The position numbers and the translations under genes are program-made. From Channallabes apus (taxonomy: Eukaryota > Chordata > Actinopteri > Siluriformes > Clariidae), in assembly GCA_030522415.1 (NCBI GenBank), contig CM060107.1, positions 5,568,847-5,632,846 of the forward strand: 64,000 nt of DNA, read 5' to 3'. Positions 1 to 10,808 of this stretch are shown one piece after another. The notes below the pieces were generated by a model. The model made no database searches, was not told the origin of the DNA, and worked only from the letters and a program-made list of their open reading frames with translations. Numbering within the stretch: the stretch's first letter is position 1; each line of letters starts with the position of its first letter.

Positions 1-585
1 ACTAAAGTCCACTATCAGCTCCTTTGTCTTACTGACGTTCAGGAGGAGATTGTTCCTCTGGCACCAGTTCTCCAGATTTCCAATCTCCTCTAGGTAGTCC
101 GACTCATCATTGTTGGTGATCAGTCCGACCACGACGGTGTCGTCAGCAAACTTGATGATGGAGGTGGAGTTGGTAGTGGCCACGCAGTCGTGGGTGTACA
201 AAGAGTACAGCAGGGGGCTCAGAACACAACCCTGGGGGGCTCCAGTGCTGAGAGTGAGTGTAGCTGAGACATGTCCGCCCATCCTTACTGCCTGTGGTCT
301 GCCAGTCAGAAAATTGGAGATCCACTGACATATAGATGAGCTCAGTCCCAGGTGCTCCAGCTTGGTGGTGAGTGTGGAGGGAATTATGGTGTTAAAAGCA
401 GAGCTGTAGTCGATGAAGAGCATTTTAAAATAATTCCCTTTCCTAGTGTCCAGGTGAGTGAGTGATGTGTGGAGGAGATGAGAGATTGCATCGTCTGTGG
501 AGCGGTTCTGACGGTATGCAAACTGTAGTGGGTCCAGTGTGTCGGGTAGTGAAGAAATTATGAAGTCTCTGATAAGGCGTTCAAA
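1..585 (-). pseudogene. Rex1-like LINE copy A, reverse transcriptase middle part (runs off window)
   Basis: Read on the minus strand this stretch encodes the palm of a non-LTR reverse transcriptase. Motif A ([10 protein letters not shown]), motif B ([16 protein letters not shown]) and motif C (FADDTVVVG) appear in order, followed by the stretch around [12 protein letters not shown] where the window begins. The SSAFNT and FADDT signatures fit the Rex1/Babar branch of the CR1 superfamily rather than L2. Upstream codons continue at 3925-4627 beyond an inserted second Rex1 element, and the reading resumes as MKCF|ERLIRD. No stop is seen in this part. The 3' end lies outside the window, so overall intactness is unknown. 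The clade name is from memory of family motifs. Confidence 0.85.
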
Positions 586-621
586 TCAGAACTGAATCTG
601 ATCTGAATCAGAGATCACGCG

Positions 622-3621
622 ATGGCGCGGCCACGTCCAGACGCCTTCCTGATCGCTCCGTACAAACTGTGCGTTTTTTTCCTTCTTTCTTTCTTTATTT
701 TACTTTCATTCGCTAAGAGTACTTCAGGTTTAGTGACCTATGACAGTAGAACACTACTGGATATAGGAATTCAGATTTCGGCGCTTACTTATACCACCTT
801 TAAGCCTGACCCGTCGTGGCCCTCTGAGATACTACGCTGCTCAGACGACAACAACAATGGACGGGACGCTAACCCGCGGCGAAGAACAAAGAAGCGTCGA
901 GGGAAACGCGGCGGCGTCCGTAACAGAATGAGAGAACAAGCTCATCGCACCCCTCTGCCGAGTATCCTGCTGGCTAATGTACAGTCACTGGAGAATAAGC
1001 TTGATGACCTCAGAGCCAGAGTTACTTTCCAGCGAGATATCAGGGATTGTAATCTTCTGTGCTTCACAGAAACATGGCTGACCCCCATCGTGCCGGACCG
1101 AGTCGTAACCCCATCGGACTCATTCTCTGTGTTCCGCATGGACAGGACGGCAGAGTCTAACAAAGCTAAAGGTGGAGGTGTGTGCTTCATGGTCAACAAG
1201 AAGTGGTGCGATGCGAGGAGTGTTTCCATTCTCTCCAGTAGCTGCTCGCCTCATTTGGAATATCTGAGTGTTAAATGTCGTCCTTTCTACCTGCCTCGCG
1301 AGTTCACCTCGGTCATTGCCACGGCGGTCTACATCCCACCCCACGCGGACACAGGCACTGCTCTGTCTGAACTACATGATGTGCTGAGTGAGTTCCAAAA
1401 CAAACACCCGGACGCAGCGCACATTGTAGCAGGTGACTTTAATAAAGCGAACCTTAGACAGGTTATGCCAAACTTTCACCAACATGTTACATGTCCGACA
1501 AGGGGACTCAACATTCTGGACCACTGTTACACACCATACAAGCGGGGCTACAAAGCTGTTTCACATCCAGCATTCGGGAAATCAGACCACAACGCCATTT
1601 TCCTCATACCGGAATATCAACAAAGCTTTCGTCGTGAAGCTCCGGTCATGAGGGAGGTGCAACGCTGGTCTGCCCAATCAGAAGCTACGCTACAGGACGC
1701 GCTCGATGACGTGGATTGGGACATGTTCCGAGCCTGCGCAGTAGACATCAACGAGTTTGCGGATGTAGCAGTTAGCTTCGTTAGCACGCTCGTAAATGAA
1801 GTTGTCCCGACAGTGAGGTTCAAATCGTTTCCGAACCAGAAGCCTTGGGTAGACCGATCGATCCGCGATGCTGTGAATGCCCGGACCGCTGCTTATAATG
1901 CCGCACTCATTAGCGGCGATATGAGCGCATACAAAGCGGCTTCTTATAGCGTCAGGCGAGCGGTGAGGGAAGCTAAGGGGCGGTTCCGACAGCGAACTGA
2001 ATCACACTTCCATCAGGGTGACACACGCCGCATGTGGCACGGATTACGCACAATCACGGACTACAAGGTTGCCAAAGACACCACGACGATCGTCGCCGAC
2101 TCTGCATTCGCCAACGAGCTGAACGCATTCTTCGCCCGGTTCGAGGTTAGCCAGGCGGCTAATGCTAGCAGCCTGCTGACTGAGAGTGATGACGTCATCA
2201 GCGAGGATTGCGTCATCAGCATCGCAGAGCACGACGTTCGCACGGCGCTGAGGAGGGTGAACACCAGGGAAGCGGCGGGTCCAGATGGCATCTCTGGGCG
2301 CCTGCTGCGCTGCTGCGCTGACCAGCTGTCAGGTGTGTTCACCTGTATCTTTAATGAGTCCCTGGCGAAGTCTGTGGTCCCGGCGTGTTTCAAGAGATCC
2401 ACCATTGTCCCCGTGCCCAAGACCAACAAACCCTCATGCCTGAATGACTACCGGCCTGTTGCACTGACATCGATGGTCATGAAGGTATTTGAGGGTCTGC
2501 TAAAAAACATCATCTCCTCCTCCATCCCCAGCTCCATAGATCCACTTCAGTTCGCCTACCGCCCCAACAGATCCACAGAGGATGCCATCTCCCATGTTCT
2601 GCACACCACTCTCAGCCACGTGGACAAGATGCAAGGTAACTATGTGAGATTGCTTTTTATAGATTACAGCTCTGCTTTCAACACAATAGTGCCTAACAGA
2701 CTGTTCACAAAGCTGAGAGATCTAGGACTTAACAAACGCTTGTGTGCCTGGGTGTTGGACTTCCTCTCGGACAGATCTCAAGCGGTGAGAGTGGGCAAGT
2801 GCTTCTCCAGCAGCATCACCATCAACACAGGTGCTCCACAGGGATGTGTTCTCTCTCCACTGCTATACTCCCTTTACACTTCAGACTGTGTGGCCATGTT
2901 CGACTCCAACACCATCGTTAAGTTTGCTGACGATACGGTGGTGCTGGGCTTCATCTCCAACAACGATGAGTCGGCCTACATAGATGAAGTGGAGAACCTG
3001 GCACTATGGTGTGAAGAAAACTGCCTCCGACTGAACGTCAGTAAGACGAAGGAGCTGGTGGTGGACTTCAGAAGGGGACAACTGGACCACAAACCCCTCA
3101 TCATCAATGGAGCTCCAGTGGAGAGAGTGAGCAGCTTCAAGTACTTGGGCGTCCACATCTCCGAGGATCTGACTTGGACTGAGCATATCTGTGCTCAGAC
3201 GAAAAGGGCAAAGCAGCGTCTGTACCACCTGAGGCAGTTGAGGAAGTTTGGGGTTTCCCCTGCTGTCCTTAAGGCTTTCTACTCGGGTGCTGTTGAGAGC
3301 ATCCTAACACAGAACATTTCATCCTGGTTTGGGAATAGCTGTGTACAGGACAGGAAAGCCCTCCAGAGAGTGATCCGGGCAGCTGAACGCTGCTGCAGGT
3401 TAACTCTCCCCTCCATGCAGGACATCTACACCAGGAGATGTAAAACCAGGGCAGCTCGTATCATTAAGGACTTGTCGCACCCCAATAACGGACTGTTCAA
3501 ACTTCTGCATTCAGGCAGAAGGTTCCGGGTCATTATGGCCAAAACGGAGAGACTCAGGAGGAGTTTTTATCCACAGGCGATTAGACTCCTCAACCATGAT
3601 GGGCCACTCTCCCGTTCATAA
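622..3621 (+). CDS. Rex1-like endonuclease-reverse transcriptase polyprotein
   Basis: This 999-residue protein would nick DNA and copy the element RNA into the nick (target-primed reverse transcription). The APE-type endonuclease covers about residues 112-330, with Asn119 (LLANVQ), Glu150 (FTETWL), a GDFN motif and Asp322-His323 (SDHNAIF). The reverse transcriptase covers about residues 560-840, with Asp681 in motif A (FIDYSSAFN), motif B from Gly737 (GAPQG) and motif C FADD at 768-771. The QRLYHLRQLR stretch typical of Rex1 follows. All catalytic residues are present and there is no stop. Residues 17-32 form an unusual hydrophobic run (CVFFLLSFF). ATG 622 is the first in frame and lies close to the element start. 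Intactness is seen; activity is not shown. Confidence 0.9.
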   Translation: MARPRPDAFLIAPYKLCVFFLLSFFILLSFAKSTSGLVTYDSRTLLDIGIQISALTYTTFKPDPSWPSEILRCSDDNNNGRDANPRRRTKKRRGKRGGVRNRMREQAHRTPLPSILLANVQSLENKLDDLRARVTFQRDIRDCNLLCFTETWLTPIVPDRVVTPSDSFSVFRMDRTAESNKAKGGGVCFMVNKKWCDARSVSILSSSCSPHLEYLSVKCRPFYLPREFTSVIATAVYIPPHADTGTALSELHDVLSEFQNKHPDAAHIVAGDFNKANLRQVMPNFHQHVTCPTRGLNILDHCYTPYKRGYKAVSHPAFGKSDHNAIFLIPEYQQSFRREAPVMREVQRWSAQSEATLQDALDDVDWDMFRACAVDINEFADVAVSFVSTLVNEVVPTVRFKSFPNQKPWVDRSIRDAVNARTAAYNAALISGDMSAYKAASYSVRRAVREAKGRFRQRTESHFHQGDTRRMWHGLRTITDYKVAKDTTTIVADSAFANELNAFFARFEVSQAANASSLLTESDDVISEDCVISIAEHDVRTALRRVNTREAAGPDGISGRLLRCCADQLSGVFTCIFNESLAKSVVPACFKRSTIVPVPKTNKPSCLNDYRPVALTSMVMKVFEGLLKNIISSSIPSSIDPLQFAYRPNRSTEDAISHVLHTTLSHVDKMQGNYVRLLFIDYSSAFNTIVPNRLFTKLRDLGLNKRLCAWVLDFLSDRSQAVRVGKCFSSSITINTGAPQGCVLSPLLYSLYTSDCVAMFDSNTIVKFADDTVVLGFISNNDESAYIDEVENLALWCEENCLRLNVSKTKELVVDFRRGQLDHKPLIINGAPVERVSSFKYLGVHISEDLTWTEHICAQTKRAKQRLYHLRQLRKFGVSPAVLKAFYSGAVESILTQNISSWFGNSCVQDRKALQRVIRAAERCCRLTLPSMQDIYTRRCKTRAARIIKDLSHPNNGLFKLLHSGRRFRVIMAKTERLRRSFYPQAIRLLNHDGPLSRS

Positions 3622-3891
3622 GACTGGTAACAGTTCACCCACACACTGCTGTGCTGACATTCCACACTGCACACTGCACTTTAGTCTGGACTGTAAGCAT
3701 CACTTGCACTAACATCTTTATCCTGCTCAGATACACATTTTATTATTATGTTTACATTTGCACCCTTTTTTTTTTTTATTTTTTTTTTTTATAGATTATT
3801 TCTTTTGTTTCTTGTTATTTGCACAAAGTAGGAGCGGTTCAGGATACATTTCACTGCGTGTTGTACTTGTATAACTATGCATGTGACAAAT

Positions 3892-3924
3892 AAAGAATCT
3901 TGAATCTTGAATCTTGAATCTTGA
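3892..3924 (+). repeat. Terminal heptamer repeat of Rex1-like copy B
   Basis: About four tandem copies of AATCTTG end the element directly at the junction with copy A. Short tandem tails in place of poly(A) are usual for CR1/L2/Rex1 elements and mark the true 3' end. Confidence 0.85.
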
Positions 3925-4627
3925 AAAGCACTTCATCACTACTGAGGTGAGGGCTACAGGGCGATAGTCATTGAGAGAAGCAGGATGTGGTTTCTTTGGA
4001 ACAGGAACAATGATGGACTCTTTGAAGCATGTGGGGATCACCGACTGAGATAAGGAGATGTTGAATATCTCAGTGAACACAGGTGCTAGCTGGTCTGCGC
4101 AGGCTCTGAGAATACGACCTGAGATGCCGTCTGGTCCTGCTGCTTTCCTGGTGTTCACTCTCTTGAAGGCTCTCCTCACGTCGTGCTCGGAGATGATGAG
4201 CGCGTTCCCGGTGCTGGCTGTGTCTTCCTGTCTGCAGCCGTTAGCGCCGCTAGCATTAGCGCCGCTAGCATTAGCGCCGTTAGCATTAGCATCGCTAGCG
4301 TCTTTAGCTGCAGCCTCGAAGCGAGCATAGAAGATGTTGAGCTCGTCTGCCAGAGTCGCGTCCGCGTTCGTCATACCGGATGCTGGTGCTTTATAGTCCG
4401 TTATTGTTCTCAGTCCCTGCCACAGGCTCCTAGAGTCACTCTGTTGAAGCTGTGACTCTAGTTTTCTCCCGTAGCGCTGCTTCGCCTCTTTCACCGCCTT
4501 CCGGACGTTATATGACGCAGCCTTGTACGGTTCCATGTCCCCCGATGCAAATCCCGTGTTGTAGGCAGCTGTGCGAGATCTCAGAGCGTCGCGCATGGTT
4601 TTATCCACCCACGGCTTCTGGTTGGCT
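3925..4627 (-). pseudogene. Rex1-like LINE copy A, 5' part (pre-RT linker and RT start)
   Basis: The minus-strand frame runs from NQKPWVDKTMRDALRS at about 4625 through AAGPDGISGRILR and NDYRPVALTSVVMKCF at 3928, where copy B interrupts it. The endonuclease is missing: similarity to the other Rex1 copies stops at about 4627, so copy A is 5' truncated there. The segment at 4225-4320 encodes a run of Asn-Ala-Ser-Gly-Ala units made of a 15-base repeat, a low-complexity linker also seen in copy C. Confidence 0.85.
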
Positions 4628-5095
4628 GTATTCAATACAGAACAGGACTTTAAATTTCCGGCTAGAGGACTATTCTGTATTTTAAGCGACAGTTGTGAAC
4701 CATAGGTGATGCACGTCTCCAAAAACAAATCAACTGAGGAAATCATTAACATTAATCAGCTTTATATTAATATTACATATACCAAAATTTAAATTTAATT
4801 TAAATGTACACATTTGTTTTTGGATATACTGTAACTATGCAGATTTCACCAGCAGAGGGCGTCATGTAACATGTAAAATGGTGCTGGTTCACTTCATGTT
4901 CATGTTTATCTATTTATAAACTTGTGTGTTATATTTCGTAATTCATTTAATTTTAAATGACAAATAATTTACACTGAAATTAAATCTAATGTTTAAGAAC
5001 AACTTGCATTCTAAAAAAAATGAGTTCATAATCATCACTTAATGACAAAACAGCAGACAAGACCTTAAGATAAAATAATTAACAAAACTATATAT
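4628..5095. other. AT-rich stretch without recognised feature
   Basis: No coding frame or family signature was recognised. It starts at the 5' truncation point of Rex1-like copy A. Confidence 0.5.
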
Positions 5096-5212
5096 CACCC
5101 TGTCCAGGGTGTACCCCGCCTTGTGCCCTAAGCCTCCTGGGATAGGCTCCAGGTCCTCCGCGACCCTGAATAGAAGGATAAAGCGGTATAAAAGATGAAT
5201 GAATGAATGAAC
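5096..5212 (+). repeat. SINE-like 3' segment with GAAT tail
   Basis: The segment CCCTGTCCAGGGTGTACCCC followed by GGGATAGGCTCCAGG and ending in tandem ATGA units matches a dispersed repeat common in teleosts that has a tRNA-derived head elsewhere. Only the body and tail are present here. The family assignment is from memory. Confidence 0.55.
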
Positions 5213-5384
5213 ATACTATATATAACTTATTAGTGACATTGTATTGTATATAAATCTGTAAAGATAAGTGTATCTTATTTTGTATTTAGCTCTTTCATGC
5301 ATAGGTTGCACATTTAGGGGAAATTAGCATAATGTTCTTTTCTATATTTTGGGAAAATATAAGGTAAAGTTGGTGTGAGAGAAG

Positions 5385-5475
5385 AGGATGCAGAGGATAG
5401 GGTTAGATGGAGGCAGATGATTCGCTGTGGCGACCCCTGAAAGGGAACAGCCGAAAGACAAATAAGAAGAAGAAG
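5385..5475 (+). repeat. LINE/SINE 3'-end fragment with GAAGAA tail
   Basis: It contains CTGTGGCGACCCCTGAAAGG and ends in AAGAAGAAGAAG, a widespread fish retroposon 3' end. It may be RTE-like. Too short to assign. Confidence 0.45.
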
Positions 5476-5823
5476 GTGTAAATAATTTCCAAAACACTTC
5501 AAAAACACAAGAGCATTAAGAATTAAATCAAACCATTTCTCTAGAACAAAGATTTGTCTGTCTTAAACTTTCCAAAATTTCTAATAAATAAAAAGTAACT
5601 TGAGACTCAACTGCAGAATATTTTGTTGTAGCAGATTAGCTCAACAAGGGAATATTTACAACTAATTATAACTGGTTATAACTAATAATAAATATTTAGA
5701 TTAGAATTAACTGTAGCAGAATTAACATACAATTATCTGATCTGTCCGTCTACCGAGCAGATACTATAATTATTTATCAATTCTAGGAAAGGTTGTTTCC
5801 TGGCCAAGGAAGGATAGCTTTCC
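5476..5823. other. AT-rich spacer, nothing recognised
   Basis: No frame or repeat signature could be supported. It ends at the TA that flanks the palindromic element. Confidence 0.4.
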
Positions 5824-6307
5824 TACAGTGGTTACAAAATTGGAATGGCGATCTCGCCGCGTGTACCGCCGTTTAAAGGCAACAGCGGCCAAAATAAATC
5901 AGTTGCATTTCAAAGTCATTCGTAAAATGGCCGCCAGGTGGCGCAAAGTGACATTTTCATTCATCGCAGTAAATACAACAGTGATGGTAATTTCCACAAC
6001 AAACATGAAAAATCTGAACCAGAGATATTAATGTGTACTGTACAATAATGAGTAAAAAAAAAATTATAGTAGATTTATTAACTGAAATAAATGACCATAT
6101 TTTTCAAGAGAATTTTCAAGCCCCACTCATCAAACAAAATTATAATGAAATCGGCCAAGTTTACTATTTATTTAAATATAAATTTATAAACCAATAAGAT
6201 CAAATAACACCAAGTTATTATTATAACAAGCTTACTTCGTCACTTATCCAGAGCTTGCTTTATTAACCTTGCCTTATTTAACGTTACTTGGGTGCATTAT
6301 CTTTAAG

Positions 6308-6382
6308 TGCTCGCTTGGTGTAGCGGTTAGAGCACACGGTCAGTGATACATAAAGCGCCGGTTTGAATCCCGAGGGATGATG
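6308..6382 (+). repeat. tRNA-like module 1 (left arm)
   Basis: An A-box-like TGGTGTAGCGG (6316-6326) and a B-box-like GGTTTGAATCC (6360-6370) have tRNA spacing. D and anticodon stems do not pair well, so this is a tRNA-derived sequence rather than a working tRNA gene. It could still bind TFIIIC. Confidence 0.6.
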
Positions 6383-6889
6383 TTTTAAATTTTTTTATTT
6401 TAATTATAGCAAAATTAAAATAAAAAAAATTGTTGTATTTTGATTTTGCTTCAGCATACTATAGAAAAAACAGCAAACTCGCACGCAACCAGTTTGTATT
6501 CTTTAAATTTAGGGGAGTGACGGCTCGGTCTGCTGCTGCTGCTGCGTGTGTGTGTGTGTGTGTGTCAGTATACTGATGAAAAGTGGTGGCCATCTGCCGT
6601 ACCGGGAGTTTTGATTTACGACAGCTGTTTACGGCAGTGTAGTCCAGTGCGGGAGATGCATTGTGGGTAATGAGGTCCGGTGTTACATCTGTTACATTTT
6701 TGATAACAATAGTTTTTTTACAAACATTTCTAAACTAATAAGATCAAATGACACCAAGTTTAAAACAGATAAAATACACGTGCAAATAGTATAATTGTAT
6801 AACAGGCTTACTTCGTTACTTATTTAACGCTTGCTTTCAAAGAAGTCGAGTGGCTTATTAACGTCACAGAGGTGTGTTGTCTCTTAGTG

Positions 6890-6960
6890 TCTGGTTGGTG
6901 TAGTGGTTAGAGCGTTCGGTCAGGGATTTACAAAGCGTCGGTTCGAATCCTGGATGATGC
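6890..6960 (+). repeat. tRNA-like module 2 (left arm)
   Basis: A-box TGGTGTAGTGG (6896-6906) and a canonical B-box GGTTCGAATCC (6940-6950). It is related to module 1 and to its flanks, indicating an old tandem duplication inside the arm. The cloverleaf stems are poor. Confidence 0.6.
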
Positions 6961-8375
6961 TGTTTTAAAAAATTGTTCTATTTTAATTTTACTCAGCAAA
7001 CAAACAGCAAACAAAAAATTTATTATTCAGAGCACGATATACAACCGTAATGAGTCCCGTAACCGGCTTATACAGCTGGCATGTGACCAACGTATTTAAC
7101 CGTGATGAGTCCATAAAATCAGTAGCAGCTAATAATTACTAATTACTTTAGTTAATGCTGCTACTGATTTTATTCCAGCTTACCTGTTCAGGTTGATTGC
7201 GATTCTTTTTAAAATATTGTCTCAGTTTTATATGTTGTTCGTCTTGATGTTTGTCTTCTTTTCACTTGGCAACACTCAAATGCAAATTATTCACCGTGAA
7301 TCAGCTGTTCTCACCTATCCATTCAGAGAAACTGAATGAGCTGAAATGAGCCTTTGTTTCACGACCGCGACACCCCTCTCTCTCACGCACATACAGTACA
7401 GAGTAGACCAAATCATTACAGTACATACTTTATCCAACGAACATGAAAAATATCCACATAATGATGAGTTAAGAAGCATTGCTTAATTTTCGTTTAGACA
7501 GACTGTTTGTATCTGATTATTGGTATTATTAAAGAACAGCAGCACAAACAACAACACAAGGGCTTGTACAGCAAGACACATTTTTATTATTTTGCAAAGA
7601 GTTAAATTTGTAACAGTAAAAGGCATCCGAATTTAAATATATAAATTACTAGAAACAAATTGAGCACACTATCAGAATAAAAAATAGAACAAATCAAATG
7701 TATTTTACACATACACAAGGAGGATAATGATACCGAGTTTATATTAAAATATCAAATATTGTAATATTGTTTTTGTGTTATTATAAATAATGAAATGCAG
7801 TAGGCTGTTATGGTCATCATCAAAAGAAAATATATTAAGTAACAGATAATATTAGGTTTATATTTCAAATTAGATAAAATGCTGATTTTCCAGCAGGAAA
7901 ATTATTGTATCTCTACAGTTTACAAAACCTCCGCTGCGTGTATTCATTCACAGTCTTCAGAGCACACACAGAGAAATAGGAGACTGTGGTTTAGGAGTGG
8001 ATTGGAGAGAAGAGAACTGTTCAGTTACTATAAAAAAAAATAAAAAAAAATCTATAAAAACATAATATGATCTTTTTGAGTTATGAGGTTTTTTTATTAT
8101 ACATAAGACAACCTTTCAGTTTTGTAAATATTCTAGTTATAGTGTGTTAAGTTTTTCTTTAGGTTAAACGGTTTTGAGAATTAGACCATCCAGCTAAGAT
8201 CAATATTATGTCGTTGATTGATAAAATCTGGATTAAGGATATTTTATTTTGTTTTATTTATTTAATTTGTATTTTTCATCTTCCCCCTGAGGGATTGCCA
8301 CCTTATTGTGGTCAGGGGATTTGCGTGCCTCAGTGCTTGGATGTTTACCGAGGGCTCAAGGGAGGTGTGTCTGTG

Positions 8376-8402
8376 TGTGTGTGTGTGTGTGTCTGTGTGT
8401 GA
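8376..8402 (+). repeat. (GT)n microsatellite
   Basis: A run of GT dinucleotides with an interruption, at the end of the first copy of the duplicated spacer motif. Confidence 0.9.
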
Positions 8403-9046
8403 GTGCGCGTGCGGATTTTTCCGCTACCGCAGATCAGTTTATCAACTTGTAATATATAAATTTTAGGAATATATTAACATGTGGAGACATCATTATATGT
8501 TGAATGGAACTTGTAAGCCTTTGAATGGTGTTAAAAATACTTGCAAAACAAGTATTGCAGCCATACATTGGAGGGAACTTCTGAGGTGGTCAGTGATTGA
8601 TGGCACGGTCGGTCGGAGGGGGTTGTGATCACACCTATAGATCTTTTGTTCTAGGCTATCGGTCAAATATCTCTCCACTTGGAAGCAAAAACATGCAAGG
8701 GATTTCAGCATCTCGACGCACATACTAAGCTGTTTATAAAGTAGACACTGTTTGTTTTTTTATTTTGTAATCTTTCCCGTGTTTACCGTGTACTGTACAA
8801 TGTATATTCATTTTTTAATGAATTACTGTAAATACTACACATTCCGTTGATTTACCAGAAATTACTTTTCTGTTTTTTGTGTGTGCTAAACTAAACTTCA
8901 GGGTCAAAGTAATAGCGATTTTATTTGAAAAGTATTATATATTTACAATGCTGATAAGTTCAAGCTTAGATTCATATATAAACTGCTTCAAAGTCTTTCC
9001 ACCCCGTGACAGCTGAAATCCGACAGACGCAGGGCTCAAGGGAGGT

Positions 9047-9049
<3 letters not shown>

Positions 9050-9078
<29 letters not shown>

Positions 9079-9090
9079 CTATGTGTGTGC
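9050..9090 (+). repeat. (GT)n microsatellite
   Basis: A GT run after the second copy of the duplicated spacer motif. The apparent Cys-Val frame here is an artefact of the repeat. Confidence 0.9.
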
Positions 9091-10808
9091 GTGCGCGCGC
9101 ATACTTCTTCTACTGTTATAAAAACTCTAAATATAAACAAACTAAATACAGCTTTTTTTTCAGAGGTAAACGGAAAAGTGAAGATGTTCAGTGTCACTAT
9201 GCAGATGTTACACTCAGTGGAGTTACCGAAATCATTGGTTTAGTCCTCATCATTTCCACATTTCACTCGCTTTTATTCCTCTTATGTGAACATAAACAGT
9301 GAAACATTCCACAGGTTTATAATACACCGCGGCCAAGTGAACCACGTTCCTGTCAAACGAAACGAGGTATAATCGTGGTGTTTGCTTCGGTTATGACACA
9401 CCATAGTTTATTACCTGCTGTGGTAGATCTGATTATTTATCCAAACACAATAATAAAGCTTTATATCCTCAGGAGGGCTCAGTACATTGTTTTAGCGATA
9501 GTTTCACGGAAGCGAGTTCAGAACTAATCTAACCAAACCAAAAAAAAAAAAAAAACATCCGAAGCTTCAAATAGAATGAACGAACTAATGAAATTGATAT
9601 ATATGTAATTGATATACTGTATATACAGACGTGTGTGTGTCATTTTAATTCAAATGAACATTTTAATGCTTTCTGATACACTTATCAACTTATCCACATA
9701 CACTTATCAACACAAACTCTCCGTGCACGCACACACACAATCTCTAAAAAATTAATATTAATAACATACATATACAAATAAACAAAAAAATAGTCTGCAA
9801 AGAGGCACACGCAGGTGCACTTAGTACACGGTTGAACTGTGCACACACCCCAACCCCAGACTTTCTAACACCGACCAGGAGTACTGCAGAAACGATGTCT
9901 CCAGCCACAGCTTACAATGTTTTCTCTTATTTATTAAAGAAAATTATGATGACCATAACAGCCTACTGCATTTCATTATTTATAATAACACAAAAACAAT
10001 ATTACAATATTTGTTATTTTAATATAAACTCGGTATCATTATCCTCCTTGTGTATGTGTAAAAAACATTTAATTTGTTCTATTTTTTATTCTGATAGTGT
10101 GCTCAATTTGTTTCTAGTAATTTATATATTTAAATTCGGATGCCTTTTACTGTTACAAATTTAACTCTTTGCAAAATAATAAAAATGTGTCTTGCTGTAC
10201 AAGCCCTCGTGTTGTTGTTTGTGCTGCTGTTCTTTAATAATACCAATAATCAGATACAAACAGTCTGTCTAAACGAAAATTAAGCAATGCTTCTTAACTC
10301 ATCATTATGTGGATATTTTTCATGTTCGTTGGATAAAGTATGTACTGTAATGATTTGGTCTACTCTGTACTGTATGTGCGTGAGAGAGAGGGGTGTCGCG
10401 GTCGTGAAACAAAGGCTCATTTCAGCTCATTCAGTTTCTCTGAATGGATAGGTGAGAACAGCTGATTCACGGTGAATAATTTGAATTTGAGTGTTGCCAA
10501 GTGAAAAGAAGACAAACATCAAGACGAACAACATATAAAACTGAGACAATATTTTAAAAAGAATCGCAATCAACCTGAACAGGTAAACTGGAATAAAATC
10601 AGTAGCAGCATTAACTAAAGTAATTAGTAATTATTAGCTGCTACTGATTTTATGGACTCATCACGGTTAAATACGTTGGTCACATGCCAGCTGTATAAGC
10701 CGGTTACGGGACTCATTACGGTTGTATATCGTGCTCTGAATAATAAATTTTTTTGTTTGCTGTTTGTTTGCTGAGTAAAATTAAAATAGAACAATTTTTT
10801 AAAACAGC

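Larger units (their letters stand above)
586..3924 (+). mobile_element. Rex1-like LINE copy B, apparently near full length
   Basis: This 3.3-kb plus-strand non-LTR retrotransposon interrupts copy A. It has a short 5' leader of about 36 bases before the ATG at 622, one open 999-codon frame, a 3' UTR of about 300 bases containing a T-rich run, and a terminal heptamer repeat. It splits the MKCFERLIRD coding segment of copy A exactly. The flanking duplication is at most AAA, which fits the short or absent duplications of CR1-like elements. Both ends look natural. The first bases may still be slightly 5' truncated. Confidence 0.85.
6180..7825 (+). repeat. Left arm of palindrome
   Basis: It matches the reverse complement of 9936-11585 nearly throughout. 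For example the 250 bases ending at 7800 differ from the partner by only a few substitutions. It contains two diverged tandem units, each with a tRNA-like module and similar flanks, and a small inner palindrome at about 7117-7172 (CAGTAGCAGC against GCTGCTACTG). Confidence 0.85.
7826..9935. other. Central spacer of palindrome
   Basis: AT-rich, without a convincing frame. Two stretches near 8350 and 9030 share GGGCTCAAGGGAGGTGTGTC followed by (GT)n, so part of the spacer is internally duplicated. A G/C-richer block at 8280-8350 (ending GCCACCTTATTGTGGTCAGG and beyond) looks like a retroposon fragment but was not identified. Confidence 0.45.

Noticed and set aside
942..3228. Minus-strand frames of 60-120 codons within 942-3228
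   Set aside because: They are shadows of the long plus-strand Rex1-like frame, with no independent motif.
586..3924. Classifying the FADDT-type LINEs as L2
   Set aside because: SSAFNT, FADDT and QRLYHLRRL fit Rex1-type CR1 elements, whereas the other LINEs here have LDLSAAFDT and YADDTQLY as in L2. A tree would settle it.
6308..6960. tRNA genes
   Set aside because: A- and B-boxes are good, but D and anticodon stems do not pair and the modules lie in repeated arms. Called tRNA-like repeats instead.
8208..8402. Small frame ending in repeated Cys-Val
   Set aside because: The Cys-Val run is the translation of a GT microsatellite, and the rest has no family resemblance.
9006..9302. 98-codon frame with Cys-Val run
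   Set aside because: Same artefact of a GT repeat inside the palindrome spacer.
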